Source of the DNA: Ypsolopha sequella
Taxonomy: Eukaryota; Arthropoda; Insecta; Lepidoptera; Ypsolophidae
Length of the DNA: 64,000 nt
Reading direction: 5' to 3'
Assembly: GCA_934047225.1 (NCBI GenBank)
Contig: OW203985.1
Span: 6,403,501-6,467,500, forward strand
A program made the translations under genes and the position numbers. The notes beneath the pieces are model-generated. The model did no database searches, was not told where the DNA came from, and worked only from the letters and a program-made list of their open reading frames with translations. This document shows positions 23,304 to 35,563 of this stretch, in pieces; the first letter of the stretch is position 1, and each line of letters starts with the position of its first letter.

Positions 23304-23700
23304 GTAAGTGCGAGTTGGACTTGCGCACAAATACTACCAAAATAATCCGGGTCCATCCATCAGCCTAGTTCGTCCACTGCTGGACATAAGCCTTTCCAGG
23401 ACTTTGCCACTCCCGGCGGTCATCCTGGATGAATTGCCCATACTCACACACGCTGGGCAGGCGGGTTGGTGAGCGCGGTGCCGGAACCCTCGCACCAGTG
23501 ACGCCTCTGCCCGTCATCAGTCTGTTCCATATAAGGCCCGGCTATTAGGGATGGATATACCGCCATCCATCGGTCCCAGGCAAGGTGGGCCTCCTGATTT
23601 TTTGCCTGTTGAGCTGTCCTCTTACTCTCCCCCGAATTAATTCGAGGGATCTCCAAGTAAGATAATTCGGGTACGGAACCCTAAAAATATGGTAAATAAC
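23304..23700. mobile_element. GGTTCCGTA-type repeat split by a retroposon
   Basis: GTAAGTGCGAGTTGGACTTG at the left and GGGTACGGAACCCTAAAAAT at the right are the two halves of a repeat end also seen at 38397-38450 and, inverted, near 30890-30958. A LINE fragment (23353-23660) lies between them. Confidence 0.5.
23353..23660 (-). mobile_element. 3' fragment of a non-LTR retrotransposon, copy 2
   Basis: It is a near copy of 4883-5195. It is flanked by AATAATCCGGGT at 23341-23352 and ATAATTCGGGT at 23662-23672, an 11-base target duplication with one change, which proves insertion into the older repeat. The minus strand ends in the tail read as (GATGGATGG). The 70-codon minus frame here is not the original protein frame. 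Confidence 0.6.
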
Positions 23701-23810
23701 CCACATTAGCACATTTTTTGTTACTGAAGAATTGATAACATCTTTTTTGCCTGTTAAAAATATGGTAAACCAAAAAACAGTTCGTATAAAACAGGAAAAG
23801 TATATTTATA

Positions 23811-24082
23811 TATACTGGGTGTTAATTTGATAGCCTTTTTCCTTAAAACAGGTGTTATACCCAAGAATATACACTAGTTTTACTATGGGGTTAACCCTGT
23901 AATCGCAAAATAAAAATCAGCTGTTTCATAGAAAAGTTAAATTACCTACTTGACCAAAATATATGAAACAGCTGATTTATTTTCTGTGATTTTAGGGTTA
24001 GACCCATAGTAAAATGTGTTCATATTAATGGGTAGAACACCCCGTTTCAAGGAAAAATGTTTTCATCTTAACAACCTGTATA
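23811..24082. mobile_element. Palindromic MITE, copy D
   Basis: A 272-bp palindrome with TATACTGGGTGTTAA at the left and TTAACAACCTGTATA at the right. The centre has AATCAGCTGTTTCATAGAAA and its complement, as in 8761-9031, and TTTTACTATGGGG with its inverse. The interior is shared with copy C more than with copy A. Confidence 0.65.
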
Positions 24083-24084
24083 AT

Positions 24085-25284
24085 TTCATTGATATGATTG
24101 TAATTCATAACATCATTTGCCAGTAAATAGTCATTATTAATTAATACAGTAATCAACAATAAGTTATTACATTTTCAGTAAATTTCATTAATTAATGCAA
24201 TTACAATTTGTATAACTACGATTCTTGAGAAAATTATTCTTTGTCAATTGTGTCCGACGTGTATTAACAAAACGTAGTATATTTTAGTTTTACTTTCAAA
24301 GTTGCCATCTTGTTACATTAAGTGGAAGGTCATTATTTATATTTAGCTTTATTTGCATTATCTATAATTTGTATATTTTACATAATCTAGTTTTAGGACC
24401 ACTTCATTTCTCTCTATTTCTTGTATATTATTTATGTACGTCCATTCTCTCGGAATAAATGCCTTTGTTTTTATTAATTTCAGAATGCGATCTTAGGAAT
24501 TATTTCTATATTATAAAAATTATGAAACCCTCGTAATTAGTTTACTTATAACTTTTATGTGTTATAGTTATATAATAATACGTACGTTTAATTATAACAA
24601 TTTGTGGTTTTAGTTACAGTATCGTTAAAAGCGGTTTCGTAGCCGGAATGTGAAAAACCCGCTTTTTTCTAATTAATCGAAACAGAACACTTTAATTCAC
24701 AATTCACTCAATAACTAACAAAACCTATTTAACAAAACCTTATTACCTATGTATTATGTGCCAACGAAAAGTTTCCATTGGTTTTTGAAAAGTAGAATTT
24801 CATAATTTTTAAATTCAAAATATTTTACACTGCCACCAACATATTTATGACACATTGTAAAAAAAACAGTGAAAAAAATATCAGAAAATTTGAATCTTAG
24901 GTCTAAAATTAATAGAAATAAGAGATAGTATAAAAAAAAACAAAAAAAATAATAATAAAAAAAAGAATTGATGTTTAAAAATAAATCATGGTTATATACA
25001 TACATAAGCTCATTCTCTTATAAAGTGTTCAAAAACCAAATCTATACTTTATTAAAGACATGACATGACTATTATATCATGAATGACTCAAAGATCTAGA
25101 TTCTAGATTAAAGTACCTATTAGACACTTCGACCATATAAATGGTCTAAGATTAAATAACATGAATCCAATACCTCACCCTCTCACTTAACTATAAGTTA
25201 GGAAGCAAGTGGAAAGTGGTGCAGATTTGTACTTACACGATGTCAGTTTATTCAGTATTAATCTTTGATTTTATTTTACATTAT
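24085..25284. other. Very AT-rich DNA, no feature recognised
   Basis: Long A/T runs, including a poly-A-rich block at 24925-24965 that gives a spurious Phe/Tyr-rich 83-codon frame on the minus strand. Nothing else is supported. Confidence 0.35.
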
Positions 25285-25685
25285 TATATTTTTCAATGCA
25301 TGTGCTCGTAAAGGCCCACTTTTTATGCATCAAAACCGAACAGAAAGTCGATTATTTTGCCCTAGGGCTTTTATTATTATTTTTTTTTTATTTGTTTGCA
25401 ATGGTTGGCTAACCTGCAGCCTTTCCTGTCTACCATAGATGTTATACTTTTTTTTCCACTGTTTAACGGCTCTGGATACAATCCTTTTGAGCCAATCATA
25501 ATTGAAAGTTCCCAAGATTATATTTGTTTTCATTTCCTCACACTATGCATTGAAAAACGTAGTATGATACACGGGCGTAAAAGCAATAAATTACTCGGTT
25601 ACGTTTAAAACACTTGCTACGCTCGTGTTTTAAATCGTCCTCGTAATTTATTCCTTTTCGCCCTAGTAGCATAAACTACTATTAT
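25285..25685 (-). mobile_element. Dispersed repeat ending TAATAGTAGTTTATGC, copy 1
   Basis: The minus strand begins TAATAGTAGTTTATGCTACT, has the hairpin AAAACACGAGCGTAGCAAG, and ends near GCATTGAAAAATATAA. Full-length and truncated relatives are at 40522-40920, 47121-47314 and 61518-61815. Frames of 67 and 70 codons overlap on opposite strands and are not conserved intact between copies, so no protein is called. Confidence 0.65.
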
Positions 25686-26069
25686 TTTTGTATTTTAGAT
25701 TATGTTTTGGTGCTATCTTGGATAAGTTTGTAATTTTTATTATATATTTTATTTACTATTTTAAAATTATATCTAAGTGTATATTAATGTACCAAAAGAT
25801 AAATAAATGAACTGAACTGAACTGAACTACAACCAAGCGAGGCTAGGGTTGTGTTATGCATGATGATTTAAATTAATATTTCTTATGCATTATCACGACA
25901 CGAAATCTTGAGCGGACGTTGGACCTATTTATGAGTTCAAAGTTTTACACTTTAACTTTACTTTTACGGTTTAACTCGTGCACTCACTTTTTACCGACAA
26001 TTACTAAGTCCCAGCTGCAGATGGTGCGCCCTTTTGCCGAAATTCAGGCAAACATAATCAACAGTTGGA

Positions 26070-26140
26070 CCTGTGCTCCAACGGGATTTGACCACGCAAC
26101 CTTAGGATTGGTAATCGGGACGTTAAACCACAGAGACCGT
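26070..26140 (-). mobile_element. tRNA-like SINE head
   Basis: On the minus strand, CTGTGGTTTAACGTCC resembles an A box and GCGTGGTCAAATCCCG a B box. The arrangement matches 12340-12415 and 41570-41645. The cloverleaf is incomplete. Confidence 0.4.
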
Positions 26141-26357
26141 AAAAAAATAACATAAACACAGCATATAATAGAATAAAGAAATCTGCATTAAATATTCAAT
26201 GCCAACCCTAATTACAGATAAAGCTAGACTTTAGAAACTTGACCTAGATCTAGACACAACAGCCGGCTAGCCAGTTCTAAAGCCTGTTTAGGAACTTATT
26301 ACAACCGTAGAAACCAGCCATTCTATAACAATAAATACCGTCCGAAAAGTGTACTTT

Positions 26358-26450
26358 TTAGGGTTTCGTACCCAAAAGGTGCCAAATGGACCCTATTACT
26401 AAGCCACCACTACCCATCCGTCTGTCACAAGGTCTACAGCTGCAGCCCTA
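26358..26450 (+). mobile_element. GGTTCCGTA-type repeat fragment
   Basis: TAGGGTTTCGTACCCAAAAG, then GGACCCTATTACTAAG and CCGTCTGTCACAAGG, the block also seen at 30400-30480. It is a short fragment of the same family. Confidence 0.5.
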
Positions 26451-26580
26451 ATTTTTGTATTTCGTATGATTTTCGCAAAAATTCTCTTTGTTCTTCCAAA
26501 TGCCTGAAGTGCTTTTTTTCAATAATTTTCAATAATACTTTTCCCTCCACCGCGTCCTGTGAAAAGTATTATTTTCTCTT

Positions 26581-26700
26581 ATTTTGCGCTCTCCGTAGAC
26601 ACTGCGATCGTCCAATGTAATGCGCGCTGATGTGAATGTTATTTCAATATAGTTTTTGTCGATATTTGTACCGACACAGGTCAACTCAAGGTCACTGGCT
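26581..26700. repeat. Dispersed repeat shared with 42030-42140
   Basis: Both copies contain ATTTTGCGCT, then GTCGATATTTGTACCGACAC and AGGTC.ACTCAA. Family unknown. GTCGATATTTGTACCGAC is itself nearly self-complementary. Confidence 0.45.
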
Positions 26701-26929
26701 GATGCAAGTAAGCAGTAGGACTGGACCTTACTTATTTATCTTAGAGTAACTTAGTAAACCTTTATGCTTTCTGCCAAACAATGAGTAGTTTAAGCTAAAT
26801 AACTTATTGTAGACTTCAAAGAAAGTCTGAGAAAAAGCCTGCGTTTCTAAACCTAGACAGAGTGCAGTATGATTGTAATTATATAAAGTAAAGAGAAACT
26901 TTACAAATGTAACTTTAATCGACTTCATA

Positions 26930-27860
26930 TTTCATTAAGCCACCGCATGTCAAAATATCGAGGTTTAAACCATTTGTGTTCTAATTTCACAAGGCACGAT
27001 CATGTTTCATATCTATTTGTTCTTCAATTGTTATCAAAAATTGATAACTGAATGAAATAAGTATGTTTAGTTTATACAAGAAACAGTTATCACGATTCTA
27101 CAAATTAAGTCTATGACATGGAGTATTACACACAATGGAGTAAAAAGTTACATAACATGGATTAAGTTAGGTACATCAATCTTCTTAAAATAAAAGCAAT
27201 ATAGTTAATGTACCACTCACTTAAGCAGGGTTTACATTTTGGCTAGTGAAAAGTAGAGTAACTAGCGTACCATGTGGCCGACTACTTTACCACATCCGTT
27301 AACCCATTTACTCTCCCAGCTAATATCTTTCGTACTATTTTGTAACTGTTTACATTAAAGCTGACTCTAAAGGCTTAAATTTAGTTTTAGTGCTGTCAAA
27401 GCTAAATTTTCTTTACTGCAAAATAGTCATTAACTGTTAAGAACAGAAGCTAAATTACTTTGAATAATATTATGTTTTGACAACACTAAGACTAAAGTTA
27501 TCCCCGGTACACTATCAGACTGATAATGACAATAGATGGCAGTCGGTGTCGCTACATTTTAGCAGAAAATTTATTACGATATTAGCATATTATAAACAAA
27601 AATGCGTAAATGATGCGTATTTGTCAGGCTAGACAGTGTCTTTTTGTCTGTATGAACCGCATGCCACTATCAGTTACTCTACCCGTGTAAACTAGGCTTC
27701 AATGTCGCATCACGAAATTCTCAGAATAATCAAGCCAATTCAATGAAATTTGGCAGGTATGTTCGTTATACGAAGTAAGCACACGGTAATCAATGATTTT
27801 TCAACATCAAAATGATAAATTATGATGTGTATTTGTCTTTTATCTTGATAATTATAAACA
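26930..27860. other. AT-rich DNA, no gene seen
   Basis: Nothing beyond short repeats is supported. Confidence 0.3.
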
Positions 27861-27974
27861 CATAAAACACGATATGAAAATAATAATCCAGACATATTTC
27901 TACAAATTATTGTCTGATTACGATAATTTTGTCTGAATATGTCTGGATCATTATTTTAATATCGTGTTTTTATG
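27861..27974. repeat. 114-bp hairpin element
   Basis: CATAAAACACGATATGAAAA and TAATAATCCAGACATATT pair with AATATGTCTGGATCATTATT and TTTTAATATCGTGTTTTTATG at the right, with few mismatches. Likely a small palindromic MITE. Confidence 0.5.
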
Positions 27975-28009
27975 TATGTATTTATATTTAAAATAATGCA
28001 ATACTCATA

Positions 28010-28272
28010 AACAACGTGTAACAGAAAGGTGTAACCATATTTGAAGAGTTTATTCAGTCTATGGTATATAACAACTTTTACTATGGAACAACCCCTGTAT
28101 CTCCAAAAAAAAACTATTTCATAGAAAAATGCAATGCCGCTCGGGTGAAATGTATGGAAGGGCAGTAATTTTTTTTGAGATTTCAGGGTTGGCTCCATAG
28201 TAAAAGTTGTCCTACACCATTGACTGAATAAGCTCTTCAAATATGGTTACATATTTCTGTTACACCTTGTAT
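28010..28272. mobile_element. Palindromic MITE, copy E
   Basis: A close relative of 7678-7943: CAACGTGTAACAGAAAGGTG at the left and TTTCTGTTACACCTTGTATA at the right, with CTATGGAACAACC and GGTTGGCTCCATAG in the middle. A (TA)n run follows at 28276-28301. The 94-codon minus frame is a palindrome artefact. Confidence 0.65.
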
Positions 28273-28626
28273 AAGCTATATATATATATATATATATATA
28301 AATATAGAATTTGATAACCAAGATGTTCAAGTTTGTTACTCCTGCAGCGCGAGCTGTGTGCAAAACAATAGATATTTATCCCTTTTATTTCTCATTATCG
28401 CTAAAAAAATTATAGATATCAGTCCAAATCATGGCTTGGATCTATCTTATATAGGTAGATTAAATACTCGTATCGCACAAAGTAGTCTTAATAAAATCCA
28501 TGAAAAAAGAAAAATGGTATTGTATAGTTTAAACATGGGTTGATCAAAATGTGTCATCTCATACTAAAGACATCAACGCGCGTGAATTACCAATTGAATA
28601 ACTAATATAAGTAAATATATCGTCAC

Positions 28627-28925
28627 GACTAGAATCCCTGTAGGGGTGTCAGAGGTGACCCTAAGTGTGAACTGTGAAATTCAAGTCTGCGTCCATATTC
28701 TGTACACCCACGTTTGACCGACGATTATTACATCCCAAATAAGTAAAAGAAACTTTCTGTGGGAACTAATGTTTTTATAAATAATTATGTGACAATTTTT
28801 TGAAACAGGAATTTCAATTTAAATTTTCATTAAATGGCTGGTGAGCCCTATCGCCATACAAATATACGCTTTTTAGGGCATACAGGTTTCCTTACGATGT
28901 TTTCCTTCACCGTTCAGCAAATGGT
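28627..28925 (-). mobile_element. tRNA-derived SINE body, minus strand
   Basis: On the minus strand it starts with CGGTGAAGGAAAACATCGTA near 28910, passes GGCGATAGGGCTCACCAGCC, and ends with TTTCACAGTTCACACTTAGG, ACCTCTGACACCCCTAC and GGGATTCTAGTCGTGACG. It is the fullest body copy besides 47965-48330. Confidence 0.6.
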
Positions 28926-28943
28926 AAATATTATTTATTTATT

Positions 28944-29225
28944 TTATGTATAACATTTCATGCCACTATGAGAAAAAGGTGCACGTCCCTGGTGCGCAGA
29001 GTGCGCGGCAGCAACAACAGTATCCTGGCCATGATAGCGGACAGGTTTGATTGCTGTTACATGAATCACTGCTGCAGTATTCATGTGGCAGTAGACAGAC
29101 CTGTCTTCTCTAAGATTAATAATTTCAATGTTACTAACACTTAGCATAGGACTAACTAAGTTTACTAACATAATTTGTGATCCATAGTTGGTCTTTCAAT
29201 AAATGATTTGATTTGATTTGATTTA
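28944..29225 (+). mobile_element. LINE/SINE 3' end with (TGATT)n tail
   Basis: CAATAAATGATTTGATTTGA closes the element, an AATAAA signal plus tandem tail typical of lepidopteran non-LTR elements. Upstream is probably 3' UTR and decayed coding sequence. No protein is readable. Confidence 0.45.
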
Positions 29226-29615
29226 TAACACTTTGCACATTTACACAAATAACTTAAGAGAAACAATGAAACATGGTGTACAAGGGCGGCACTTACTCTA
29301 AATAGCAATATCTTCCAGGCAACCCTTGGCAGCTAACAGAAAGATGAACAAAATAACATGTGGAGGTGTATTAGATAATACTCGTACAAATAATTTGCAC
29401 ATAAGTTCTGAAAATCTCATTGGTCCATGCAATGAGATTGAGACGCCAGAGTTCTTCCACCTGAGCTGCCGTTTTACCACCAATTATACTTTTTTCCATT
29501 TGACATAAAAGCTAAAATGTTCCAATTTTAAAGATTTGGCTTCGTTTGTGAACGTGTGTTTGTTTGAAAAATAAAATCATAATTTACTGTCACTCTGATG
29601 GCATTAGTCTGATTA

Positions 29616-29730
29616 AAATTCAAATTCAAATTTATTTGCACCATAATGTTCGAAAGGTCTTAAATAACATTTATAGTATCAATTATGGACCCTGTCGGGC
29701 ACAGCAAAGTAACTTAAAGCTAGTAACATA
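29616..29730 (-). mobile_element. Retroposon 3' end with TTGAATTT tail
   Basis: On the minus strand, GACAGGGTCCATAATTGATA leads to TTATGGTGCAAATAAATTTG and AATTTGAATTTT. The signal and tail resemble 5395 and 35232 but the upstream sequence differs, so this is a separate family. Confidence 0.5.
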
Positions 29731-30399
29731 ATTATTATTTATTAATTCTAAATAAGTATATATATGGGATATAAAGAAACACATCCATCTTATATTCAAG
29801 TAAGTAAGTATCATAAACAAGGCTTTATTGTGCTTAAAATCTAGGTAAATACAATTTCTTTCTTTTATATCTATAAATCTTAATATTCTAGTTATTTAAG
29901 TATACTTCTATTGTGTAGGGACATTTTTGTATTAAATATGTTTTAGTTTGTTATTATAAGTTATAACTGGAGCAGTTCAAACTACCAATTTTGTCGTGAT
30001 TTTGAACTCTATGACATCATAATAAGAACTACTATCGATCAGGTCAATTACGGACGATTACACTGTCTTTCTTTATACATAACGAATATAACACAATATG
30101 GCAAGAGGGAAAGAACAAAACAAAGTACGGTTGCAAGCTGTAACGAATTTGAGTTTAAAAGGTATTGCATTGAATTCTAATTCAATTACGTCTATCTTGA
30201 TCATAAACTCCTATCTATTCAAATGTAATTGATCCATCGAGTGCAATGAAATAGCATTTTAATCAAATGCATGAAGCATCAGACGGTTACAAAACTACTG
30301 ATTGCACTAAAGTAGAGCTATTCTATCTTTTGACACCCAAAATTGTAAAATCGTGATCAAGATTACTTCTGTTGAAAATTATTAGCACTGTTTTTTTAT

Positions 30400-30958
30400 G
30401 GTTCCGTAATTGAAGGGTGCCATACGGGACCCTATTACTAAGCTTCCGCTATCTGTCTGTCTGTGTCTATCACAGGGATCTACAGCTTCAGCCGTTAAAG
30501 TTAGCCAGTTGAAATTTTCACAGAATACGTGTCACTATAGCATTTTAAACGACATATAAAAAAAATAAAAAAAAATATTGAAATCCAAGAGGGTTTCCCA
30601 TACAAAATAACCTCGAACAAGTATCATTTTTTAAGGTTATCACAACGCCCCCTTTTCCCCTTATCTCCGAAACGAAAGGACCGAAAAATATGAAAAAAAA
30701 TCATGGTAGTAGGTGATTATATAAACATTGCAGGAAGAATATAGCGGTTAAGATGTTAGGGTTCCGTAATCAGTGGGAGCCGCGAATTTTTAAACAGCCG
30801 CTACCTTTTTAGCGGCTTTTTTTGTCGCCTCAATGATGCTATGGCATCTATACGCACATTGTTGTTATTTACCATAACGTTTTTAGGGTTCCGTATCCGT
30901 ATTGTGTAGCGGTACGGAATCCTTAGTGCGCGAGTCCAACTCGTACTTGCTGGGTTTT
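30400..30958 (-). mobile_element. GGTTCCGTA-type repeat, long copy
   Basis: The right end, on the minus strand, reads AAAACCCAGCAAGTACGAGT, TGGACTCGCGCACTAAGG and ATTCCGTACCGC; the left end has GTGCCATACGGGACCCTATT. The inner hairpin GCCGCTACC.TTTTTAGCGGC lies at 30798-30819. A relative is at 38397-38972 in plus orientation. Class is unknown; no protein remains. Confidence 0.5.
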
Positions 30959-31287
30959 TATTTTTATTCGCTATTCGTGTGCGCATAGCGTGCCTGATGA
31001 AAAGTTTCAATGACACCTATGATGATTATATCTATTCAAAGATGGAATTTTTCATAGACTTTAAAATGAAAGATGAAAATAAAATAAAAAAAAGCTATTG
31101 GTCACGGTTTCCTGTTTTTTATTTCATTAACATTAACATCTCGAACATTGCCGCTCGATGACAATTCTCTGCTGCAATTAACCTCCGAAACATTTGCATC
31201 GGGATGTAAAACTTCACAGACCTTCTAAATTCTATTGATTTTCACGTGTCAACTTTACCTTGTCACAGTACTAGAAAGCATACATTT

Positions 31288-31432
31288 TTTTCTGCGCAGA
31301 GTCCTAACAAACGCCAGTAATAGGGCTCCAGTATATAGAATGTGTAAATTATTAAATGAAAATTTTATTGACAAAGATATATTTAACTGTTCATATAATC
31401 GATATAGAATCGAATTGAAGAAAGCGCTCTAA
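31288..31432 (+). pseudogene. C-terminal remnant of a non-LTR retrotransposon ORF2
   Basis: The frame reads RRVLTNASNRAPVYRMCKLL, then NENFIDKDIFNCSYNRYRIE and a stop at 31432. The pattern R..P.YRMC.L.N......DIFN.S matches the last residues of Jockey/CR1-type ORF2 proteins of insects as I know them. About 290 bases of AT-rich sequence follow to AATAAATAAA near 31722, a plausible 3' UTR. The upstream coding part is lost. I am moderately confident in the class, not in the clade. Confidence 0.45.
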
Positions 31433-32159
31433 CAATAAACAATCAAAAAACAATCTTCAACATCAAATCTTATAACACTTTTACTAACATAAGTTGTGTG
31501 CATGTGCATGTTAGTTTTATATTTAATGTTTAGGTTGTGTCAATTTTACATGTAGTTAAACTATTAGTTATGTCCTTATGTATAACATGTTTGCGTCTAT
31601 CTAAAAATATCAATGTATTAGTGAGTATGTTGAGGAAATTAGTAGATCTTATATAAAACAACCTGTATTTGTTCTAACCTTATAAAACCTGTATAACTTT
31701 CTGTTTTCACTCCGTTTTCCAATAAATAAACAGGCAAAAATATTCTTCGGTACTAAACTTTTGGCTGCCTGTTACAAAAAACCAATAATCCTTCATAGAT
31801 ATGAAAAAACTCTAAACGTGTCCTAAACTTTTTCCCCCAGCAAATTCTATGCATTTTAATGCAAAATATCCATACAAACAATGCATAATTTGACACCACT
31901 ATAATGATGATGTCCACGCGATTACAACGGCTTGTGGCGTGTCTGCGTAATGGTGGTTATTCTTTGGTAATACCGGATAAGAGACATTTGATGGTGCCAT
32001 ATGACTTATTACGTCAAAGAAGTCACCACTTTTGATTATGTGAAAATTAGGGAAAGTTTTCAATTTGTTATGGCTTGGGGACAGTCGTGTCTGCTTACCT
32101 CAACGAGGAAGTTACTAGGTTCTATTAAAAAAGGCTTTGAAGATTAACCGCAAGAGCTA

Positions 32160-32534
32160 ATTGTAATTACAACGTCCGTAAATGCGAAAGTGTGTTTTTT
32201 GGTTTGTCCTTTTTTTACGCAGCTACGAAGCAACGAATCAATGCAATTTTTTGCATAAATGCATGTACAGTCAACTGTCCAAAGATTATTATTTTGTAAA
32301 ACTTTAGCGTAAGCTTTTTATAGTTAACTAATTTTGCAAAAAATCATCAGTGAAATATACGCACTCCACATTAACGGTTGTTTTCTTCATAAATACGCCG
32401 CTCTTCATTCATTCAATAATGTATACAACTGTAGAGAGAAGTCCCTTTTATGGATTACAGAGTGACATTAGCTACTTTTTATCCAGGAAAAATGCAAACT
32501 AAATCAGCGCGGGGAAGCCACTGACAAAAGCTAG
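32160..32534 (+). mobile_element. Lep1-like Helitron
   Basis: Begins around AATGCGAAAGTGTGTTTTTT, includes GGTTTGTCCTTTTTTTACGC and GATTACAGAGTGACATTAGC, and ends AGCGCGGGGAAGCC, then GACAAAAGCTAG and T. The 3' CTAG|T is exact; the 5' end is approximate. Non-coding. Confidence 0.6.
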
Positions 32535-32539
32535 TGAAT

Positions 32540-34700
32540 AATATAAAAAATATTACTTACAAGTAGATGCTCGTCTTAACTAAGTCCAAAAGCGCCACTT
32601 TAAAACTAAGCCAGGTGACCACACAGATCTCACAAAGGTCAAAGTTTAAGAAAGGGCGAGATACAAAGCATCGCACATAATTACATTTTAAACCATTGAC
32701 AGGGGCAATATGCTTCAAGTAGTACCCTTCACTCACATAGAAGGTTCTATAAGAGAACGGACAAATACAGACCAATTACGACATAATACAGATGAGCCTT
32801 CCCTATTGACCCAAGATGAGCTTCGGTAGCTATAAGCAATCAAATTAAAATAAAATTAGTTATTGCACACTAACTTTGGAATAAATGAGATGGACTTTGA
32901 AATAAATCGAAATTACCTCTTTTATTTGTATGCAATTAAATTTGATAAGTTTTGCAATAATCACACAAAACCAATAAAAGCTTTTGACGTTTAAATTGTG
33001 CAGAAACGTGACTCATTATTTCAGTTTTTTAAACCTCCATTTAATTCACTTTATTGATCAAATGGATAAGCTGCAGCCTCTAGTGACACACAAATTGCAT
33101 AGCCGTACAGTCACTGGTTATATCGCGTAATATTTAGCGTTTATTATAAGCTTGTGTTACGTTAGAATGGTATCATTTTTCCGGTCAGATAGTAATAAAT
33201 AATCTATAAGCCTAACCTTTATGTTTTTTTTGTTTCTTTTTCAGTTTAGTTTCTTTTCAAATTCATTTTCGAGCATGAAATTGTGACATTTTATATCAGA
33301 AAAAAAGATTTATTTTATATACATCCTTTATGCAGATTTTTTGCGGTTCTAGACTCGATACGTTATACTTTGCTCTATCGAAATAAAATCTGACACTTGG
33401 TCGACTTTTATGACTTTTTCGTTTTAATTAACATTTACGTTACCAAATTGTTTGAAAGTTACAGTACATTAAAGAAATGATAATTTAGATAGTACTTTGG
33501 TGGATACGCAATGTTTGTGGAAAATTAAACAGCATATCTTGTAAAAAAATATAAAAACGATATCATTAAAGCAGACCATGAAATGGGCCATAATTTCATC
33601 TTTCTATAGCTTACACATACTTCCATATTAACTGGTGGAGGATCTGCTACTTGGAAATAAATCGTACAATTTCAATTAATGTCGATTAATTGTTACTCAA
33701 AGTGCTTTCCTTGGGATTTGTCACTATCAAAAGAGCGTACTTAAAAATAGGTTAATATTATTGAAGTATTTATATAATATTATATTTATTTATTTATAAT
33801 TATATGGCGAAAAAACCGGTTTTTTTTTTCAGGCAAGGGTGTTATAATTCAATCGATGATACTTTTTCATTTTCTAATCGTATGACCAAAATGGATGACG
33901 CCAAATTATTATAATAAAAAAAAATCGTGTTAGTTATTAAATAAAGCGTATTTATAAGCAGATTACAACTACTAACAAAACATTTGTTCCGAAAAGATAC
34001 ATTAGTTCACGTGACAAACATATCAATCTAGCCTAAAAAAACCTTTACATAGTATTTTCAGGTGCAAATGGTCAGAAATTACAATTGTCTACTGATCATA
34101 CTACACAACCTCCTTAAAGAACATACATACCTAAATTAACAAAAAATTGAGCTTGCCCATATACAGGTTTTCAAAGTTAGTAAAGAAAGGTAAAAAAAAT
34201 TTTTTGGAAAGTTAAACAATAAACATACCTGTCAATTTACACCCGTTACACTTTCGTACACAAATGTTTCAGCACGATAATCATCATTAGGAAGCAGGCA
34301 AACATTTCAAAAACAAAGAAAGTGAAAGACAAAGGTCAAGATGTCAACTACCATTTACTCTAATTCTAATTCATCACACATGCCTTTCACATACCATACA
34401 ATCATTAGGTATGTCTTGATAGACAGTTCTTGAATACAAAATAGTTGAAAGATCATATTAGTCTAACAAAGTCACAACAATCGAATAGGCCACTTTCACG
34501 CTCAGTTTAACTATACACATTAGATGCAGTTTATAGTTAATGATATGTATGACAAAATTGGTTAGTTCCGTACCTTATTACGGATAATTACACAATTTTG
34601 TTGTTACATTATAGTTCCTTAGTAGTTTCTAGCAAGTTAACACCAAAGAAGGCTTTCTACTTAAAAAGGAATCGATTATTTATTTGTTAAATCCTCACCT
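32540..34700. other. AT-rich DNA with one shared repeat
   Basis: 33310-33450 (GTTCTAGACTCGATACGTTA, then CACTTGGTCGACTTTTATGA) recurs at 46790-46890 and is therefore a dispersed repeat. Otherwise no gene or element is seen. Confidence 0.35.
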
Positions 34701-34710
34701 CCGCACCCCT

Positions 34711-35308
34711 ATTATAAATGCGAAAGTGTGTTTGTTGGTTTGTCCTTCTTTCGTGCAGTAACGCAGCAACGGATCGACGTGATTTTTTTGCATAGAGATA
34801 GTTTATGGGTCGGAAAATGACATATTATCGGGGGTAGGCATGTATTTGTATATGTAACCTATTACTATGTAGTATATAGGATGGGAATTGGTCGGCCGCC
34901 TGGATTCGTGCTGGGGGCTCGGTTGGTAATCATTGAACCTTGTTCCTGGTCCCTGGCCGGGTCTCCGGTATGGGTTCGGGCGGCTGATTGGATTTTACCT
35001 TGTATAATATATATTATACCTATTTCTAGAAAGCTGTACTTTTATGTAAATAAATAAATAAATCATTTTTATCGTATATATATTGCTACATAAATTAAAT
35101 TAACCTTTAATTTAGTTCATGTACATTTATTATTTTATTACATATATTTTTTTTATTAGAATAAGTTTGACGTGTAAAAAGTGTATATATCTATACCTGC
35201 TTTGCAAAATAAACTATTTGAATTTGAATTTGGATTTTAACATAGGCTACTTTTTATCTTGAAAAAACTAACTAAATCAGCGTGGGTGAAGCCGTGGGCA
35301 AAAGCTAA
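34711..35308 (+). mobile_element. Lep1-like Helitron split by a retroposon
   Basis: ATTATAAATGCGAAAGTGTG and GTTGGTTTGTCCTTCTTTCG mark the left part, and GGCTACTTTTTATCTTG with AGCCGTGGGCAAAAGCTAA and T the right end. The terminal CTAA is a permitted CTRR form. Between about 34867 and 35232 lies a younger insertion. Confidence 0.6.
34867..35232 (+). mobile_element. Retroposon with TTGAATTTGAATTT tail, copy 2
   Basis: Head GGTCGGCCGCCTGGATTCGT, middle GGATTTTACCTTGTATAA, end GCAAAATAAACTATTTGAAT plus TTGAATTTGGA. It interrupts the Lep1-like Helitron. It matches 5395-5715 in reverse orientation. Confidence 0.65.
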
Positions 35309-35463
35309 TAATCGATAATTTTGGTGCTAATTATAGCCGGCGTTGTACGAAGACTTCTTAAAAACTTTAATCCGCGTTATTGAACACCTATTGTAATATC
35401 ATTTAATATTTCAAACACATTATGGTTTATAGTACATTACGATATGTGTGACTTAAGTAGTCT

Positions 35464-35499
35464 ATTATTGCACGGCGTGAGTTAATCGCCGTGCAATAA
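35464..35499. repeat. Perfect 13-bp-stem hairpin
   Basis: TTATTGCACGGCG and CGCCGTGCAATAA enclose TGAGTTAAT. The half TATTGCACGGCGTGA recurs at 36006-36020 beyond the TTAA MITE, so the MITE interrupted an older repeat. Confidence 0.6.
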
Positions 35500-35563
35500 T
35501 GGACGCAAAGTCACGAGTATCGTATATTATTTTATACCACGTGTGACCTAAACTCGCACTTAA

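Noticed and set aside
24754..25005. 83-codon Phe/Tyr/Leu-rich minus frame resembling a membrane protein
   Set aside because: Made by an A-rich low-complexity stretch; no start, splice or conservation support.
25330..25608. Two overlapping frames of 67 and 70 codons
   Set aside because: Opposite strands, broken in sister copies at 40522 and 61518. Most likely chance within a repeat.
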